From Orientallactaga sibirica (lineage: Eukaryota; Chordata; Mammalia; Rodentia; Dipodidae), in the NCBI GenBank assembly GCA_036365145.1, contig JAEOAD010000001.1, positions 101,777,501 to 101,841,500 of the forward strand: DNA of 64,000 nt, given 5' to 3'. A program made the translations under genes and the position numbers. Numbering within the stretch: the stretch's first letter is position 1; every line of letters starts with the position of its first letter. The notes below the pieces were generated by a model, which saw only the letters and a list, made by a program, of their open reading frames with translations, was not told the DNA's origin and searched no databases. This document shows, one piece after another, positions 52,168-61,836 of this stretch.

Positions 52168-52409
52168 ATTGTTACTTTTTTATTTTTAATTTTTATTTAT
52201 TTATTTGAGAGAGAGAGAGAGAGATACAGAAATAGGCAGGTAGAGAGAGAAAGGAGATGCCAGGACTTCCAGCCACTTCAAATGAACTTCAGATGCATGC
52301 GCCCCCTTGTGCCATCTGGCTTATGTGGGTCCTGGAGAGTCGAGCCTCAAACTGGAGTCCTTAGGCATCACAGGCAAACGTTAAACCGCTAAGCCATCTC
52401 TCCAGGCCA
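52168..52409 (-). mobile_element. DIP-type SINE, antisense, duplicated-B-box subtype
   Basis: TTATTTATTTATTTGAGAGA, GAGTCGAGCCTCAAACTGGA (expanded B box) and AAGCCATCTCTCCAGGCC. Confidence 0.9.
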
Positions 52410-52419
52410 TGGTTGATAC

Positions 52420-52533
52420 TTTTCATTTTCAGACAGGATCTCACTAAGTTGCTCAAGCTGGTCTTGGACTCACTCTGTAGCCCAGGCTGGTCTTGAATAG
52501 CTAGGATTATAGCTTACACCACCAGGTCCAGCT
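52420..52533 (-). mobile_element. Old B1-like SINE, antisense
   Basis: CAGACAGGATCTCACTAAGT, TAGCCCAGGCTGGTCTTGAA and ACACCACCAGGTCCAGC. Confidence 0.75.
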
Positions 52534-52809
52534 TTCCTCCCTTCCTTGATTGCATTTGTATATTCTCTGACTCTGACATACTTGCCAAGTATGTGTTGGG
52601 CAAGTTCTTTAGTTGCTTCATCTGAAAAAAAGGATAAGTGTTGTCTTAATAGAACTAATATCGTGACTAAAGGAAACATGCATAGAACTCCAAGCACACT
52701 GTTTAGCTCGTAACCGTTCATTTAAATGGTAGCTGTCAAATTTATTTCTTCTTACTGTTAATAAAACTTGGCCCATAATAGTTATCAAACAGAAAATACA
52801 TTGATAAAA

Positions 52810-53210
52810 GGGCTGGGGAGATGGCTCAGTAAGTCAGAGCGCTTTCTGTACAATCATGAGAGCCCAAGAGGGCTTGAGTCACCCTAACTTCGGTTTTCCC
52901 AGCACCCACATAAGCAGCTGAGCTTAAGTACACATGCCTATAACCCTGTTCCTGTTAGGATAGAAGACAGGAAAATCATTGAGGCTCACTGGTCAGCCAG
53001 TCTGACTGAAAACAGCCACTCCAGCTGCAGTGAGAGACTCTGTCTCAAAGAAACACGCCCACGAGTGACATAGAGGAGCACACCCAACATCCTCTTTGGC
53101 CTCTTCAGTCAGGTGTGCACACAGGCCACATGCATCTGCACACACACATGTGTATACCACACATGTACTATCCACACCACACCACACATGCTGCATATAC
53201 ACACATGCCA
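52810..53210 (+). mobile_element. B4 SINE, long, with CA-rich tail
   Basis: GGGCTGGGGAGATGGCTCAG, GGTTTTCCCAGCACCCACAT, CACTGGTCAGCCAGTCTGAC, AGAGACTCTGTCTCAAAG and a CA/TG-rich 3' end (53105-53210). Confidence 0.8.
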
Positions 53211-53683
53211 AAGAAAACAGTGTAATAATATGGCAACACTTTCTTACATGTTTGCCAATTTCTAGAAGATTATTTATCATCTTCTATGATTTTGCAATCC
53301 AGTTGCTTCATACATTTGTGTCTTATTTCCCAACCACACAGGCTATATTTTAAAGGATTTTTTTTACAATCCTCCTACTGCCAGATGAGTATATTGTTCA
53401 TAATAAGGATTCAAGAACTATTGCAGATAATGGAATTATATGTGGTTCTATGATTTAGAGACTTGCATTATGTCAGAGCATAAGCTGATCTGGAAAACCA
53501 GATCAGGTTGGTCTGCAATTTTTGCTTTAATACATAGGTTTGGATATGCCAGCTGCTGAGGTGATGTACTGGTGCGAGGCCCTGTCTTCCGTGCTTTGCT
53601 TCTGAGTACCTATGATGTGCGGTGCTCTGTTATAGGTAACCACTAAAGGCTTCTCAAAGTAAGAAAATTTGTGGGGGACAGGG

Positions 53684-53770
53684 CTTGAGGTGTGGCCCAG
53701 TGATAGAACATGTGTTTAGCATGTGTGAGGCTCTGGATTAAATTCTCAGTGCCCCCTTCAAATCAATAAA
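53684..53770 (+). mobile_element. ID SINE, diverged
   Basis: GGGCTTGAGGTGTGGCCCAG, TTAGCATGTGTGAGGCTCTG and AAATTCTCAGTGCCCCC. Confidence 0.72.
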
Positions 53771-53904
53771 TAAATGAAGAAATTATGGCATCAACTTGTC
53801 AGTATTTCTGGCATGTTTATAAACTTGACTTTTGCAGTTGCTCATTCCTCCCAAGAGCCTGGCTTATGTATTGGAATCCAAGTGCTTGGAGAATATATGG
53901 AGCA

Positions 53905-54125
53905 CACAGCATAATGAACAGTTAGGTTCTAGAGTCAGAAAACCCAGTTCTGAATCCCAGCTGTGTAATGTTTGTTCTGAGATCCTGGGCAAGCTGCATA
54001 AATAACATTAAGGCTTTAGCTTCCACTTCTTCATCTGTACATGAAAATCATAATAGTACCTATCTTTAAGGGCTATTGTAGGTCCAAAATCAAATAATGT
54101 ATGTAAAACATTCAGTACTGGCACA
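53905..54125 (+). mobile_element. MIR SINE
   Basis: TTCTAGAGTCAGAAAACCCA, GTTCTGAATCCCAGCTGTGT, GAGATCCTGGGCAAGCTGCA, CACTTCTTCATCTGTACATG, AATAGTACCTATCTTTAAGG and AAAACATTCAGTACTGGCAC. Confidence 0.88.
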
Positions 54126-54133
54126 TTTTATTT

Positions 54134-54208
54134 TGTTGGAGCTGGGGATTGACCCTCTGGGCCTGATACATGCTAAGTAGGTGCTCTCCACTGAGCTACA
54201 TTCCCTAG
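54134..54208 (-). mobile_element. ID SINE, antisense
   Basis: GGAGCTGGGGATTGACCCTC, ATGCTAAGTAGGTGCTCTCC and CACTGAGCTACATTCCC. It truncates the MIR end. Confidence 0.75.
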
Positions 54209-54231
54209 ATTGACATGTTTAAAAAGCTCAA

Positions 54232-54388
54232 AACAACCTGGCATGTGGCACATGCCTTTGATCCCAGCACTCAGGAGGCCAAGGTAGGAGGATCACTGTG
54301 AGTTCGAGGCTAGCCTGAGACTACATAGTGAATTCTAGGTGAACCTGGGCTAGAGCGAGACCCTACCTCAAAAAAAAAAAAAAAAAAC
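54232..54388 (+). mobile_element. B1 SINE
   Basis: CCTGGCATGTGGCACATGCC, CAAGGTAGGAGGATCACTGT and GCGAGACCCTACCTC plus A run. Confidence 0.9.
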
Positions 54389-54701
54389 CAATAAAATGAG
54401 ATAAAATAAATAAATAAACTAAAAATATTAATCATCCTTATATTACTAGTTCATACTACTGTACCAAGCACAAGCAAAAACATGAACAAGAATGCACCTG
54501 GAAACTCACTTGTGAACAAAGAATAAGAGCATGAGTGTATACATCAGTTCCACTGTGTGTCAGGCATTAGAGTAGAAGTCCTCCAAACTGGCATCACTTA
54601 ATCCTCACAACGCTGCTAAGCAGGCATTATCTTTTAAAAATATTTATTTATTTACATGTGTGTGCATGCATGTGGGTATGTGTGGCGGGGGGAGAATGTG
54701 T

Positions 54702-55046
54702 GGTAGTTTGAACGTGAGATAGTTTAAATGTTATGGCCCCATAGACTCAGTCATTTTTGATTAAACTTCCTACCTGAGCCCCTATCAGGCTACAGGGGGC
54801 ATATCATCAAGGGCAGATCTTAGCCCACGCCTACTAAGTATGTGCAGAACAGTTTGAGCTCCTGCTGTTCTCATTTTGTGGTGCTGGCTGTTGGTGATGT
54901 CTCTTTACTTAGATCTATGAAAGGGATCTAGCTTCTTCCACCTTTGATGGTGCTCCCCTGGACTCTCTAAGTCTGAAATCAACCCTCTTCCCATAAACTG
55001 TGTCTGGTTGGATGTTTGTCCCAGCAATGTGGCGCTGACTGTAATA
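54702..55046 (+). mobile_element. URR1-like hAT element
   Basis: GTGTGGTAGTTTGAACGTGA, GGCCCCATAGACTCAG, TCTGAAATCAACCCTCTTCC, AACTGTGTCTGGTTGGATGT and TGTCCCAGCAATGTGGCGCT. The ends match those of the antisense element at 42413-42813. Confidence 0.68.
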
Positions 55047-55095
55047 GCATGCCAGGGTCTCTCACCACTGCAAACACCACCAGATGTATATGCCA

Positions 55096-55272
55096 CCTTT
55101 TTTTTTTTTTTTTCTTTTTTGGTTTTTCAAGGTAGGGTCTCACTCTGTAGCTCAGGAGCTCAGGCTGACCTGGAATTTGCTATGTAGTCTCAGGGTGGCC
55201 TCGAGCTCATGGCAATTCCTACCTCTGCCTCCAAAGTGCTGGGATTAAAGGTGTGAGCCACCACACCTGGTT
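55096..55272 (-). mobile_element. B1 SINE, antisense, inside the DIP
   Basis: GGTTTTTCAAGGTAGGGTCT to GCCACCACACCTGG, with a small GAGCTCAG duplication. Flanks TATGCCACCTTTT and TATGACACTTTTT are the diverged target duplication. Confidence 0.9.
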
Positions 55273-55334
55273 TATGACACTTTTTGCAGTTGACTTTCAT
55301 GGGTGCTGGGGAATTGAACCTAGACCAGCAGGCA

Positions 55335-55513
55335 TTGCAAGCAAGTACCTTTTTTATTTTTCTTCCGAGGTAGGGTCTCGCTCTAGCCCAGGCTGACCTG
55401 GAATTCACTATGTAGTCTCAGGGTGGCTTTGAACTCATGGCGATCCTCCTACTTCTGCCTCCCAAGTGCTGGGATTACAGGCATGCGCCTCCACACCTGG
55501 CTCCTAAGCAAGT
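55335..55513 (-). mobile_element. B1 SINE, antisense, second insertion in the DIP
   Basis: TCCGAGGTAGGGTCTCGCTC to CCTCCACACCTGGC. AAGCAAGTACC is repeated on both sides (about 55339-55349 and 55504-55514), copying part of the DIP head. Confidence 0.92.
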
Positions 55514-55792
55514 ACCATTAATTGCTGAGACATCACCCAAGCCCCAAGCAGGTATTATCTTAAAGTGAGGATATTAGGGCTCAGAGAGACTTACCCAGGT
55601 TTGCACAATAGAAAAAAAAAATGATAGATTCATTCTTTTCTGAGTTCCTTTCACCTAATGCAAAAGGAGGGCCCGAGTTGCACTCATCATGCCTGAGTCC
55701 CTCACAACACTCACTGCCTTCATTCAGCAGGAGAGCAGTGCTCCAGCTGGTGTTTGTAAGAACCTCCTGGGTGTCTGCAAAGATTCTAGCTC

Positions 55793-55895
55793 CATTAATT
55801 TGGGGTAGAACTCAGAAATCAGCATCTTAGGAAATGCCACAAGTGATTCTGTTGCAGGTAGTGTCTGATCACATTCTAGAAATACAGTCATAAGG
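55793..55895 (+). mobile_element. MER5A-like fragment
   Basis: TTAATTTGGGGTAGAACTCA, GAAATCAGCATCTTAGGAAA and AGTGATTCTGTTGCAGGTAG match the MER5A right half. Confidence 0.6.
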
Positions 55896-55965
55896 ATTAA
55901 AATGTCATTTTAAGATCATGTAACATAACTATTAATGATTAACAATTGACATGCTGATGTACATA

Positions 55966-55973
<8 letters not shown>

Positions 55974-56026
<53 letters not shown>
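55974..56026. repeat. (TA)26 microsatellite
   Basis: A 53-bp alternating TA run preceded by GTGTGTG. Able to form hairpin or cruciform structure and probably length-variable. Confidence 0.97.
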
Positions 56027-56029
<3 letters not shown>

Positions 56030-56097
56030 TCATACAATAATAACACCTATTGCAGCTATTTTACAGTTTCTTTGTGCAGAAACTAATGATACTTTAA

Positions 56098-56306
56098 AAA
56101 TATTTTTATTTTGAAAGAGAGAGAGAGAAAAAAAAAACACAAATAGATAGACTATGGACATGCCAGGGGTTCTTGCCACTACAAATGAATGCCAGACTCA
56201 TGTGCCATTTTGCGCTGCTGGCTTTATATGGGTACTGAGAAACTGAACCCAGGCTTTCAGGCTTTATAAGTAAGCACCTTTAACTGCTGAGCCATCTCCC
56301 CACCCC
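56098..56306 (-). mobile_element. DIP-type SINE, antisense, older subtype
   Basis: TTTTTATTTTGAAAGAGAGA, GGGTTCTTGCCACTACAAAT, AGCACCTTTAACTGCTGAGC and TCCCCACCCC. Confidence 0.85.
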
Positions 56307-56463
56307 AGAAATGGATGACTCTTAAATTGAGTCCATATGACTCTCATGAGTTTTCTGTGCTATCTATTGGGGGTCTCTCATTAGGAGTATCTCCTTGATA
56401 GCAGTTGTTTCCATATCTATTTAGTCATGATGATTTTAAGCCACCAAATAGAATTTAGACTTT

Positions 56464-56624
56464 AAAAAAGTAGGAGGAGCCGGGGGTGGTGGCATGTGCA
56501 CTTGGCAGAGATAGGAGGATTGCTGTGACTTCAAGGCCAGCCTGAGACTACATAGTGAATTCCAGGACAGCCTAGGCTAGCATGAGACCCTACCTTGAAA
56601 AAAAAAAAAAAAAAAGTAGGAGGA
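56464..56624 (+). mobile_element. B1 SINE with internal deletion and target duplication
   Basis: GAGCCGGGGGTGGTGGCATG joins TGCACTTGGCAGAGATAGGA, losing the 'cctttaatcccagcac' segment. AAAAAGTAGGAGGA occurs at about 56465-56478 and 56611-56624. Confidence 0.92.
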
Positions 56625-57166
56625 TTCTGAAAGCAGCATTGTATTAAATTTACAGGAACCTACCAAGCCTGATTACTTAAACAGTTGTATAAGGACCCTG
56701 CCCGGTATTTAGCTGAGGTAATTCCTTTACAATAAACCATATAGGTCACATAGTGCTAATAAAATATGTTGATGAATTCTTGAGTATTTTGCCCTGATTA
56801 CGTCTCCCTGGGAAATTGAGAACTCATTAGCATGAGCTCCTTGTCAGGCCTCCCACCTTGTTCCTCAAGTACTTTCCAGACAGGTTTGGCATAAGAGTTA
56901 TCAAAATGTATACGGTATGGCCAGGTTTCAAATGCATAGCTCATCCACCCCACTGATGGTGCACACGACATTATGTGCTTTGGAAAGGCTGTTATGCTTC
57001 ATTACATCTACTTTTCCATCTGAGAACTTTGAAAAGGTGAACTTGGGGAGTGGGAAAGGGAGAGAGGCCTCTCTAAATTCTTAGCTCTTCACATTGAACT
57101 GCAGCTGCATATTTCCCAACCCAGGGGAAAAGTCCAAAGCCGAGAAGTTGTTAAATAGGAAACAGC

Positions 57167-57238
<72 letters not shown>

Positions 57239-57330
57239 AAGCACATGTAGGGGGTAAGATTTACTTTCTGAAACAACAAGTAGTAAAAGATTGTTAGGGT
57301 AAAGTCCCTTGAAGTAGATGTATTTAAAAT
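56625..57330. other. Unique sequence with microsatellites
   Basis: No gene recognised. A (GT)n run (57168-57204) and a (GA)n run (57206-57236) are adjacent. The small open frame across them is repeat-derived. Confidence 0.5.
57168..57236. repeat. (GT)n(GA)n compound microsatellite
   Basis: Alternating GT then GA runs, 18 and about 15 units. Confidence 0.95.
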
Positions 57331-57339
57331 ACATCTTCC

Positions 57340-57565
57340 TATAGTAATACCTTATACTTTTAGAGTGCTTTGAAAAGTTCAAAGCGGTTCTACATTTATG
57401 TATCTCATTTGAACTTCCCAGCAGCCCGGTAAAGTAGTTAGTGAAAGCACTGTCACCCACCACCACCACCACTTGGCTGACCCCAGGAGCAGGACATCAC
57501 GAAACTTGTTTGAGGTCACATAACCAGCTGGTGTCACAAGTAGAACCAGAATGCCGAGATTCTGA
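57340..57565 (-). mobile_element. MIR-family SINE, antisense
   Basis: AGTGCTTTGAAAAGTTCAAA, TCTCATTTGAACTTCCCAGC, TTGTTTGAGGTCACATAACC, AGCTGGTGTCACAAGTAGAA and CCAGAATGCCGAGATTC. Confidence 0.68.
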
Positions 57566-57569
57566 AACT

Positions 57570-58170
57570 TCGCCCGTGTTTTCTTGGCAGAAAATGACTC
57601 TGTCACAGCTTGATCTACCCAGAGCTCATGTGGAGATTCGTGGCTACAATTTAATTGGAGAATACAAATCAGGCATGCCTAAAGAGCTCCACAGAGAGGA
57701 GGCGGTGTCTTTCAGATCATGACTGTGTGAGGAAAGGGAGGTGGAGGATGGAGTCAGTTGTTTTGGACAATACAAATTAAAAACAAACAGAAACACTTTG
57801 TAGTCAGTTTCAGGGTATTTTCAGGATGATTCATTCATTAAACTGTGTATTCATTTTTAAAAGAATCTATTAGCTGCCTTTCTATAAGAGACTGTGCTCA
57901 ACATTTGGGGAAGGTACAAAGAAATACATTTACATGTTTTTGAGGGCGCTTTGAATTATACAGATAATCACTGTTTTACTGTGTTCATTACCACCTATTA
58001 GATCAAAAGAAAAGACTTCCAAGCAGAGAAGAAAGATAAACAGAAAGAGGTGATAAAGGACTTTGGGAAACTAATTTCCTTCAATTCTCTCCTGGTAGGA
58101 GGCTTTCCCTCATCAAGGTGATAAGCTGTCATACCTGGTACACAAAGGGTCATGTGCATCAGGTCAGCTA
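57570..58170. other. Unique sequence with an exon-like patch
   Basis: TTTTCTTGGCAG directly precedes AAAATGACTCTG (57577-57599), opening a 43-codon frame that stops at 57722. The peptide (starting MTLSQLDLPRAH) matches no family I know. Probably coincidence. Confidence 0.25.
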
Positions 58171-58188
58171 ACCTAACACATGTGTGTG

Positions 58189-58191
<3 letters not shown>

Positions 58192-58234
<43 letters not shown>
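58192..58234. repeat. (CA)n microsatellite
   Basis: A 43-bp CA run preceded by TGTGTGTGCACG. Confidence 0.95.
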
Positions 58235-58235
<1 letters not shown>

Positions 58236-58236
<1 letters not shown>

Positions 58237-58374
58237 GTGTGTTTCTAGGTAGTGTCTCACTCTAGCTCAGCCTGACCTGGAACTTCCTCCCACGGTGGCT
58301 TCGAACTCATGGTGATCCTCCTATCTCTGCCTCCCAAGTACTGGGATTAAAGGCGTGTGCCATCACACCTGGCT
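58236..58374 (-). mobile_element. B1 SINE, antisense
   Basis: TTTCTAGGTAGTGTCTCACT to CCATCACACCTGGC, with the 'actatgtagtctcagg' segment replaced by CTCCCACGG. Confidence 0.88.
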
Positions 58375-58379
58375 CTAAA

Positions 58380-58845
58380 TACATTTTAGTCCTAATGTTT
58401 CCTTAAAACTCAGGAGACTGAGCTCTGATTGGTGCCTGTTTGCACTAGGAATGTCGGTCAAGAGTTAAAGGAGCTATACTAGAATGTTGCCCAAACCTTA
58501 CACTAGTCAAAAAGCATCTTGGAAAGCCCAGGAATAAACTTCCTTTCCCTGGCACCAAAAAGAACTTTTCCTCTTGGCAGGCATGCGTGAGGATGCAAAC
58601 AAAAGCAGAGGTTTCAATGTGTGCAAGGAAACAACCCCCAAAGCAGCTGAAGGAGGGTCATTTAGGTTGGAAGATAGATAAACAAGGGTTTCCTAATGGG
58701 AGGCTGTGGGTTTACCCACTTGGGGGAAGGGGGCTTTTATTTTCTTAAACATTCTTCCAGACAAATTTCTTCACTTTATGTCACAAATACTTCCAAAACT
58801 TGTGTTAATACTGACATGGTAACTTTTTGTTTGGTATGTTTCTCT
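58380..58845. other. Unique sequence
   Basis: No gene or repeat recognised. Confidence 0.5.
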
Positions 58846-58851
58846 TTGTCT

Positions 58852-59053
58852 TGAGAGAGGAGAGAGAGAAAGAGAGAGAGAGAGAAATGAGAATGAAAGT
58901 ATGTGCCCTGGGGCTTCCTCCCACTGCAAATAAATTCCAGATGCAAGCATCACTTTGTTCATCTGGCTTTACATGGGTACTGGGGAATCAAACTTGGACC
59001 ATTATTAAGCTTTGTAAGCAAGTACCTTTAACAGTTGAGCCAGCTCTCAGCCA
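58852..59053 (-). mobile_element. DIP-type SINE, antisense, older subtype
   Basis: GAGAGAGGAGAGAGAGAAAG, CTTCCTCCCACTGCAAATAA and AGTACCTTTAACAGTTGAGC. Confidence 0.84.
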
Positions 59054-59367
59054 CCTTGATGTATTTCTTTAGTTCATCCTATATGTACATAAACAGTGTC
59101 ATTGAGTATAACTGCTTTTGTTGTTGTTGTAAGAGGTCCTGTTCAGCCCACAGAGTAAGTATATGAAACAATGTGTATTTTCATATGTATGATTTGCCTT
59201 TAGTGTGTGTAGAGACTCAGCACCAGCTGTCTCTAAGACCATCTCCTTCCTACTTCTCTGGGTTTCCATGTTTTCCACTGGTAAAATTATAGATGAGCTC
59301 TGAAATCTGTTCCATGTGTACCACCTGATCATGCTCCAGTTTTTATTTAAAAATATATATATGTGTG

Positions 59368-59520
59368 TGTGTTTGTTTGGTTTTTCAAGGTAGGGTCTTG
59401 CTCTAGCCCAGGCTGACCTGGAATTCACTATGTAGTCTCAGGGTGGCCTCAGATTCACAGTGATCCTCCTACCTCTACCTCCCAGTGCTGGGATTAAAGG
59501 CATGCAACACTGCACCCAGC
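59368..59520 (-). mobile_element. B1 SINE, antisense
   Basis: TTTGGTTTTTCAAGGTAGGG to AACACTGCACCCAGC. Confidence 0.92.
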
Positions 59521-59542
59521 TTTAAAAAATATTTTTTATTGG

Positions 59543-59667
59543 CCTGGGGAGGTGGCTCAGTGGTTAAAGGCACTTGCCTGCAAAGCCTGTGGCCCTACTT
59601 CCATTCCCCAGTACCCTGGCATGCCCATGCATTCTCTCTCTCTCTCCTCTGCTGATAAATAAAACAT
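59543..59667 (+). mobile_element. DIP SINE with central deletion
   Basis: GGCCTGGGGAGGTGGCTCAG to TTCCCCAGTACC joins CTGGCATGCCCATGCATTCT. About 90 bp of the body between CCAGATGCAC and the GCCCTGG segment are missing. Confidence 0.85.
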
Positions 59668-59673
59668 ATTTTT

Positions 59674-59848
59674 AAAAATATTGTATTTATTTATTTGAGA
59701 AAGACAGAGAATGCATGGGCATGCCAGGACCTCTTGCCACTGTACACGAACTCCAGATGCATGCACCACTTTGTGCATCTGGCTTTACGTGGGTACTGGG
59801 AAATTGAACTTGGGCCATGCCTTTAACCAGTGAGTCATCTCCCTAGCC
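59674..59848 (-). mobile_element. DIP-type SINE, antisense
   Basis: ATATTGTATTTATTTATTTG, GACCTCTTGCCACTGTACAC and GAGTCATCTCCCTAGCC. It faces the deleted DIP tail-to-tail. Confidence 0.88.
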
Positions 59849-59894
59849 AGTGGCTCCAGCTTTTAAATCAGTTTTAGTTATATTATGCATACAT

Positions 59895-60002
59895 GAGCAG
59901 GGCATGGTGGCTACACCTGTAATCTCGGCTACTCAAGAGAATAGGGCAGGAGAATCACAAGTTCAAGGCCAACTTGGGCTATCTAGCAAGACCCTGAATT
60001 GG
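59895..60002 (+). mobile_element. Old B1-like SINE
   Basis: GAGCAGGGCATGGTGGCTAC, TGTAATCTCGGCTACTCAAG and CAAGACCCTG. Keeps the ancestral 7SL-like 'taatctcggctactc' phrase. Confidence 0.72.
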
Positions 60003-60245
60003 AATAAAGAAAAAACTGGGTTGAGAATTGCTCTCAGTGATGAGTACTCACCTACCACGTGCAAGACTTGAGCATTCATCTAGTACTCCAGTCAATTGGT
60101 ACCCATGACATAAATGGATTCTGTGTCGCAAGATTGATCCTAGTTGGATAGTCAATCATAATTCTGATAGAATTCAGTTTATTCATGTCACAGAGTGATT
60201 GATTTGTAATATAACTTCAGGATAACAAATTGGCTGTGCCACCTA

Positions 60246-60458
60246 CCTTCCTTCCTTCCTTCCTTCCTTCCTTCCTTCCTTCCTTCCTTCCTTCCTTCCT
60301 TCCTTCCTTCCTTCCTTCCTTCCTTCCTTCCTTCCTTCCTTCCTTCCTTCCTTCCTTCCTTCCTTCCTTCCTTCCTTCCTTCCTTCCTTCCTTCCTTCCT
60401 TCCTTCCTTCCTTCCTTCCTTCCTTCCTTCCTTCCTTCCTTCCTTCCTCCCTCCCTCC

Positions 60459-60462
<4 letters not shown>
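60246..60462. repeat. (CCTT)n, about 50 perfect units
   Basis: Uninterrupted TTCC from about 60246 to 60447, then CCCTCCCTCC. One of the longest pure tetranucleotide tracts in the window. The 94-123-codon Gly/Lys/Arg/Glu or Leu/Pro/Ser frames over it are not genes. Confidence 0.98.

Positions 60463-60463
<1 letters not shown>

Positions 60464-60494
<31 letters not shown>
60464..60494. repeat. (CT)n microsatellite
   Basis: CT run continuing from the CCTT tract. Confidence 0.95.
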
Positions 60495-60497
<3 letters not shown>

Positions 60498-60509
60498 CCT
60501 TCTTTCTTC

Positions 60510-60584
60510 TGATAATGCTAGGATCAAACCCAGGCCTCGCGCATATTAGATGAGCACTCTGCCACTGAGCTACATCTCCAGCAC
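60510..60584 (-). mobile_element. ID SINE, antisense
   Basis: TGCTAGGATCAAACCCAGGC, TCGCGCATATTAGATGAGCA and CTGAGCTACATCTCCAGCAC. The pyrimidine tracts to the left lie on its A-tail side. Confidence 0.85.
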
Positions 60585-60599
60585 TCAAGATTTACTTTG

Positions 60600-60788
60600 G
60601 GGTTGGAGAGATGGCTCAACAGTTAGAGAAACTTGCTTGCAAAGCCTGATAGCTCTGGTTCAGTTCCCTAGAGCCCATGAAAAGCCAGATGCACAAAGTG
60701 GTACATGTATCTGATGTTCCTTTGCAGTGGCAGGAAACCCTGGTGTTCTTGCTTTCTCTCTCTCTCTGTGTGCTTGCAAATAAAAAAA
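60600..60788 (+). mobile_element. DIP-type SINE, old subtype
   Basis: GGGGTTGGAGAGATGGCTCA, GAAAAGCCAGATGCACAAAG and GTGTGCTTGCAAATAAA. Confidence 0.86.
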
Positions 60789-60912
60789 GATTACCTTTAA
60801 TTCATGTTTTCAGAAAAAAGTAATTTAGAGTGGGAAGTACTTGCTTTAAGTGACAAAAATATAAAACATATCAATATCATGAAAACCACAGTATTTTGGA
60901 ATGGTCAAGGCT

Positions 60913-61139
60913 CTGTTAGCATTTCTTTTTTCTTTCTTTCTTTCTTTTTTCTTTCTTTCTTTCTTTTTTAAAAATTTTTGTTCTTTGAGGTCAGGTCTCA
61001 CTCTAGCCCAGGCTGACCTGTAATTCAGTATGTAGTCTCAGGATGGCCTCAAACTCACAGCAATCCTCCTACTTCTGCCTCAGCAGTGCTGGGATTAAAG
61101 GCATATGCCATCACACCCTGCTCCTGTTAGCATTTCTTT
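60913..61139 (-). mobile_element. B1 SINE with 16-bp target duplication
   Basis: B1 60970-61123 with a (TTTC)n tail (60929-60968) between perfect CTGTTAGCATTTCTTT repeats at 60913-60928 and 61124-61139. Confidence 0.95.
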
Positions 61140-61149
61140 AGTAGAAATC

Positions 61150-61240
61150 TGAACCCAGCTTCCACATTTTACAAAATAAGGAATTAAGGACAAATAAGGT
61201 CACTTGCTCAATACCACACAGGTAATTAGCAAAGGTCATG
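61150..61240 (-). mobile_element. MIR fragment, antisense
   Basis: TTACAAAATAAGGAATTAAG, GTCACTTGCTCAATACCACA and CAGGTAATTAGCAAAG match 'ttacagatgaggaaactgag...cacagctagtaag'. It extends left of the B1 and was split by it. Confidence 0.6.
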
Positions 61241-61352
61241 TAAAGGAAATTGTGGCAGGCTATTTCTGTCCTACCCTCTACACTCAACTATGAAGAAAAA
61301 AAGTCATAGATGCTCAGAGTTTAAAAGAAGTATGATTTAAAATAAAATTTGA

Positions 61353-61543
61353 GGAGCTGGAGAGATGGCTTAGTGGTTAAGGTATATGACTGCAAAGCCT
61401 AAGGACTCAGGTTTGATTCTCCAAGTCCCACATAAGCCAGCTGCACATGGTTGTGCATGTGTTTGGAGTTCGTTTGCAATGGCTGGAGGCCCTGGCATGC
61501 ACATTCTCTCTCTCTCTGTGTGTCTCTAATAAATAAATCAAAT
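61353..61543 (+). mobile_element. DIP-type SINE
   Basis: GAGCTGGAGAGATGGCTTAG, GTTTGATTCTCCAAGTCCCA and TCTAATAAATAAATC. Confidence 0.9.
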
Positions 61544-61552
61544 AAAATCTGA

Positions 61553-61748
61553 GGGCTAGAAATATGGCTTAGCTGTTAAGGCAATTGCCTGAAAAGCCTA
61601 AAGACCTAGGTTCGATTCCCCAGAACCCACGTGAGCCAGTTGTACAAGGTGGTGCATGCGTCTGGAGTTTGTTTGCAGTGGTTAGAAGCCCTGGCATGCC
61701 CATTCTCTCCCTCCCTATCTCTCTCTCAAATAAATAAAATATTTAAAA
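61553..61748 (+). mobile_element. DIP-type SINE, tandem orientation
   Basis: GGGCTAGAAATATGGCTTAG, AGGTTCGATTCCCCAGAACC and CTCAAATAAATAAAATATTT. Confidence 0.9.
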
Positions 61749-61836
61749 ACTGAAATTTGAGGTTATAATATAGTCCGGGCACAGAACATTTTAATAGTTT
61801 AAGTAGATTTACAAGTATTTAAAACAAACTAAACCA

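Larger units (their letters stand above)
54640..55545 (-). mobile_element. DIP-type SINE, antisense, itself hit by three insertions
   Basis: Pieces in order are the tail (TATTTATTTATTTACATG, about 54640-54700), the middle (GCATGCCAGGGTCTCTCACC, 55049-55095), TTTCATGGGTGCTGGGGAAT (55273-55345), and the head (TAATTGCTGAGACATCACCC to AAGCCCC, about 55503-55545). URR1-like and two B1 elements occupy the gaps. Confidence 0.78.
54570..55615 (-). mobile_element. MIR relic, antisense, split by a 0.9-kb nested stack
   Basis: ACTTAATCCTCACAACGCTG and AAGCAGGCATTATCTT lie left of the stack. AAGCAGGTATTATCTTAAAG, GGATATTAGGGCTCAGAGAG and ACTTACCCAGGTTTGCACA lie right of it. The AAGCAGG(C/T)ATTATCTT repeat (54618-54633 and about 55546-55561) is the target duplication of the outermost insert. 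Confidence 0.72.

Noticed and set aside
60217..60588. 123-codon antisense and 107-codon sense frames
   Set aside because: Both are translations of (CCTT)n and exist in overlapping frames on opposite strands.
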